Assembly (NCBI RefSeq): GCF_003254625.1
Contig: NZ_QJRJ01000079.1
Location: forward strand, 1-64,000
Direction: 5' to 3'
From: Flavobacterium ginsenosidimutans
GTDB lineage: Bacteria; Bacteroidota; Bacteroidia; Flavobacteriales; Flavobacteriaceae
DNA: 64,000 bases
Made by a program: the position numbers and the translations under genes. Under the pieces are notes generated by a model. The model saw only the letters and a list, made by a program, of their open reading frames with translations. It had not been told where the DNA came from and searched no databases. Shown piece after piece: positions 63,508 through 64,000 of the stretch (position 1 is its first letter; each line of letters begins with the position of its first letter).

Positions 63508-64000
63508 ATGTCTTTTTCTGAAAGAACAAATACAACCCGCTGGATTATTATTTCGGTTTGCTTTATAATAATTTCGCTAATCCTTTGGAACACTTATACT
63601 TTCTTCCAAATATTTAAAAATGAGGAACGTTTAAAAATGAATCTTTTTGTAAACGCCCAAATTACACTAGTTAATGCAAACGAAAATACCGATGTAGAAC
63701 TACCTCTTCAGATTTTCAGTAACAATACTTCAATTCCTGGAATTATAATGCTTTATGATAAAGTAGTGAGCGCTGTAAATGTTCCTGACGAAGTTCTTAA
63801 TGACAAGAAAAAAAGAATCGATTTTTTAAACAAATTAAAAAGCGAAAACGAACCTATTACTTTTGAATATGCCCCAGGAAAATATCAAACCTTATATTAT
63901 GGCAATTCAGCGTTATTAAATAAGCTCAAATATTACCCGATTGCTTTACTTCTCATTATCTTTTTATGTATTGCCTTAATTTATAACTTTTACAAAAGCA
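63508..64000 (+). CDS. N-terminus of probable membrane histidine kinase (partial)
   Basis: The frame is open from ATG 63508 through the window end (164 codons). A helix at residues 12-32 (WIIISVCFIIISLILWN) and a second near 143-162 (YPIALLLIIFLCIALIYNFY) flank a periplasmic region of about 110 residues. The pattern (FFQIFKNEERLKMN, ENTDVELPLQIF, YAPGKYQTLYYGNS) is the N-terminus of a widespread flavobacterial sensor kinase by my memory. The kinase domain itself lies beyond the window. Confidence 0.65.
   Translation, partial: MSFSERTNTTRWIIISVCFIIISLILWNTYTFFQIFKNEERLKMNLFVNAQITLVNANENTDVELPLQIFSNNTSIPGIIMLYDKVVSAVNVPDEVLNDKKKRIDFLNKLKSENEPITFEYAPGKYQTLYYGNSALLNKLKYYPIALLLIIFLCIALIYNFYKS

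Overview
The window is AT-rich chromosomal DNA from a member of the Bacteroidota, almost certainly a Flavobacterium or close relative. The evidence is the alternative complex III plus cytochrome oxidase cluster, promoters of the TTG-N17-20-TAnnTTTG type, a secreted giant protein built from the Ig-like repeats common in type IX secretion cargo, DUF2723, DUF3127 and DUF4920 proteins, and lipoproteins starting Cys-Ser-Ser-Asp-Asp. I see no prophage, insertion sequence, CRISPR array or rRNA. Most of the window is housekeeping or respiratory.

Layout: 1-4853 (-) is the N-terminal 1617 codons of a giant repetitive adhesin-like protein, followed by a 518-base AT-rich gap. 5372-8675 (-) is ruvB, a cytochrome P450 and queG. 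8784-20175 (-) is an eight-gene respiratory operon, actABCDEF-coxB-coxA, with a clear promoter at 20263-20291 and a terminator at 8745-8776. 20395-21393 holds a SPOR protein and a DUF4920 protein facing each other. 21545-26221 (-) is rimP-nusA-infB, whose leader carries a terminator-like hairpin. 26398-29690 (+) is a universal stress protein, an aldehyde dehydrogenase and an AraC regulator. 29748-29998 (-) carries two identical tRNA-Gln genes, each with its own promoter and terminator. 30245-35902 holds a DUF2723 membrane glycosyltransferase, a polysaccharide deacetylase, a thioredoxin fold without the active-site cysteines, and a membrane metallophosphoesterase. 36070-38767 (-) is a two-component system bracketed by two related small secreted Lys-rich proteins. 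Then come polA, an unknown exported protein, a LacI regulator, two exported ferritin-like proteins, rplM-rpsI-rpsB-tsf, an M3 peptidase, a queuosine-precursor transporter, two lipoproteins and tag. 53289-60494 (+) is a TPP-riboswitch-controlled thiamine operon (thiS, thiC, tenI-like, thiD, thiE, thiG, thiH, thiF). The end of the window (-) carries MOSC, aat, DUF3127 and flavin-reductase genes, then the first 164 codons of a probable histidine kinase (+).

Most novel signal: the two small secreted proteins around the two-component system (36070-36261 and 38561-38767) look like copies of one whole transcription unit. Each has a -7 box, a direct repeat ATGAAGA-N4-ATGAAGA starting exactly 11 bases upstream of that box, a nearly equal 5' leader, a signal peptide with a Lys/Ala-rich tail, and an AAAAGCTG-type terminator. 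An 11-base repeat period is what OmpR-family regulators usually bind, and an OmpR-family regulator is encoded between them. Other points of interest are the start-codon-sequestering hairpin behind the TPP riboswitch, the rimP leader hairpin, the structured rpsB leader, the tandem tRNA units, and word-repetitive, partly self-complementary intergenic spacers concentrated in and around the thi operon.

All assignments come from reading sequence motifs; no database search was run.
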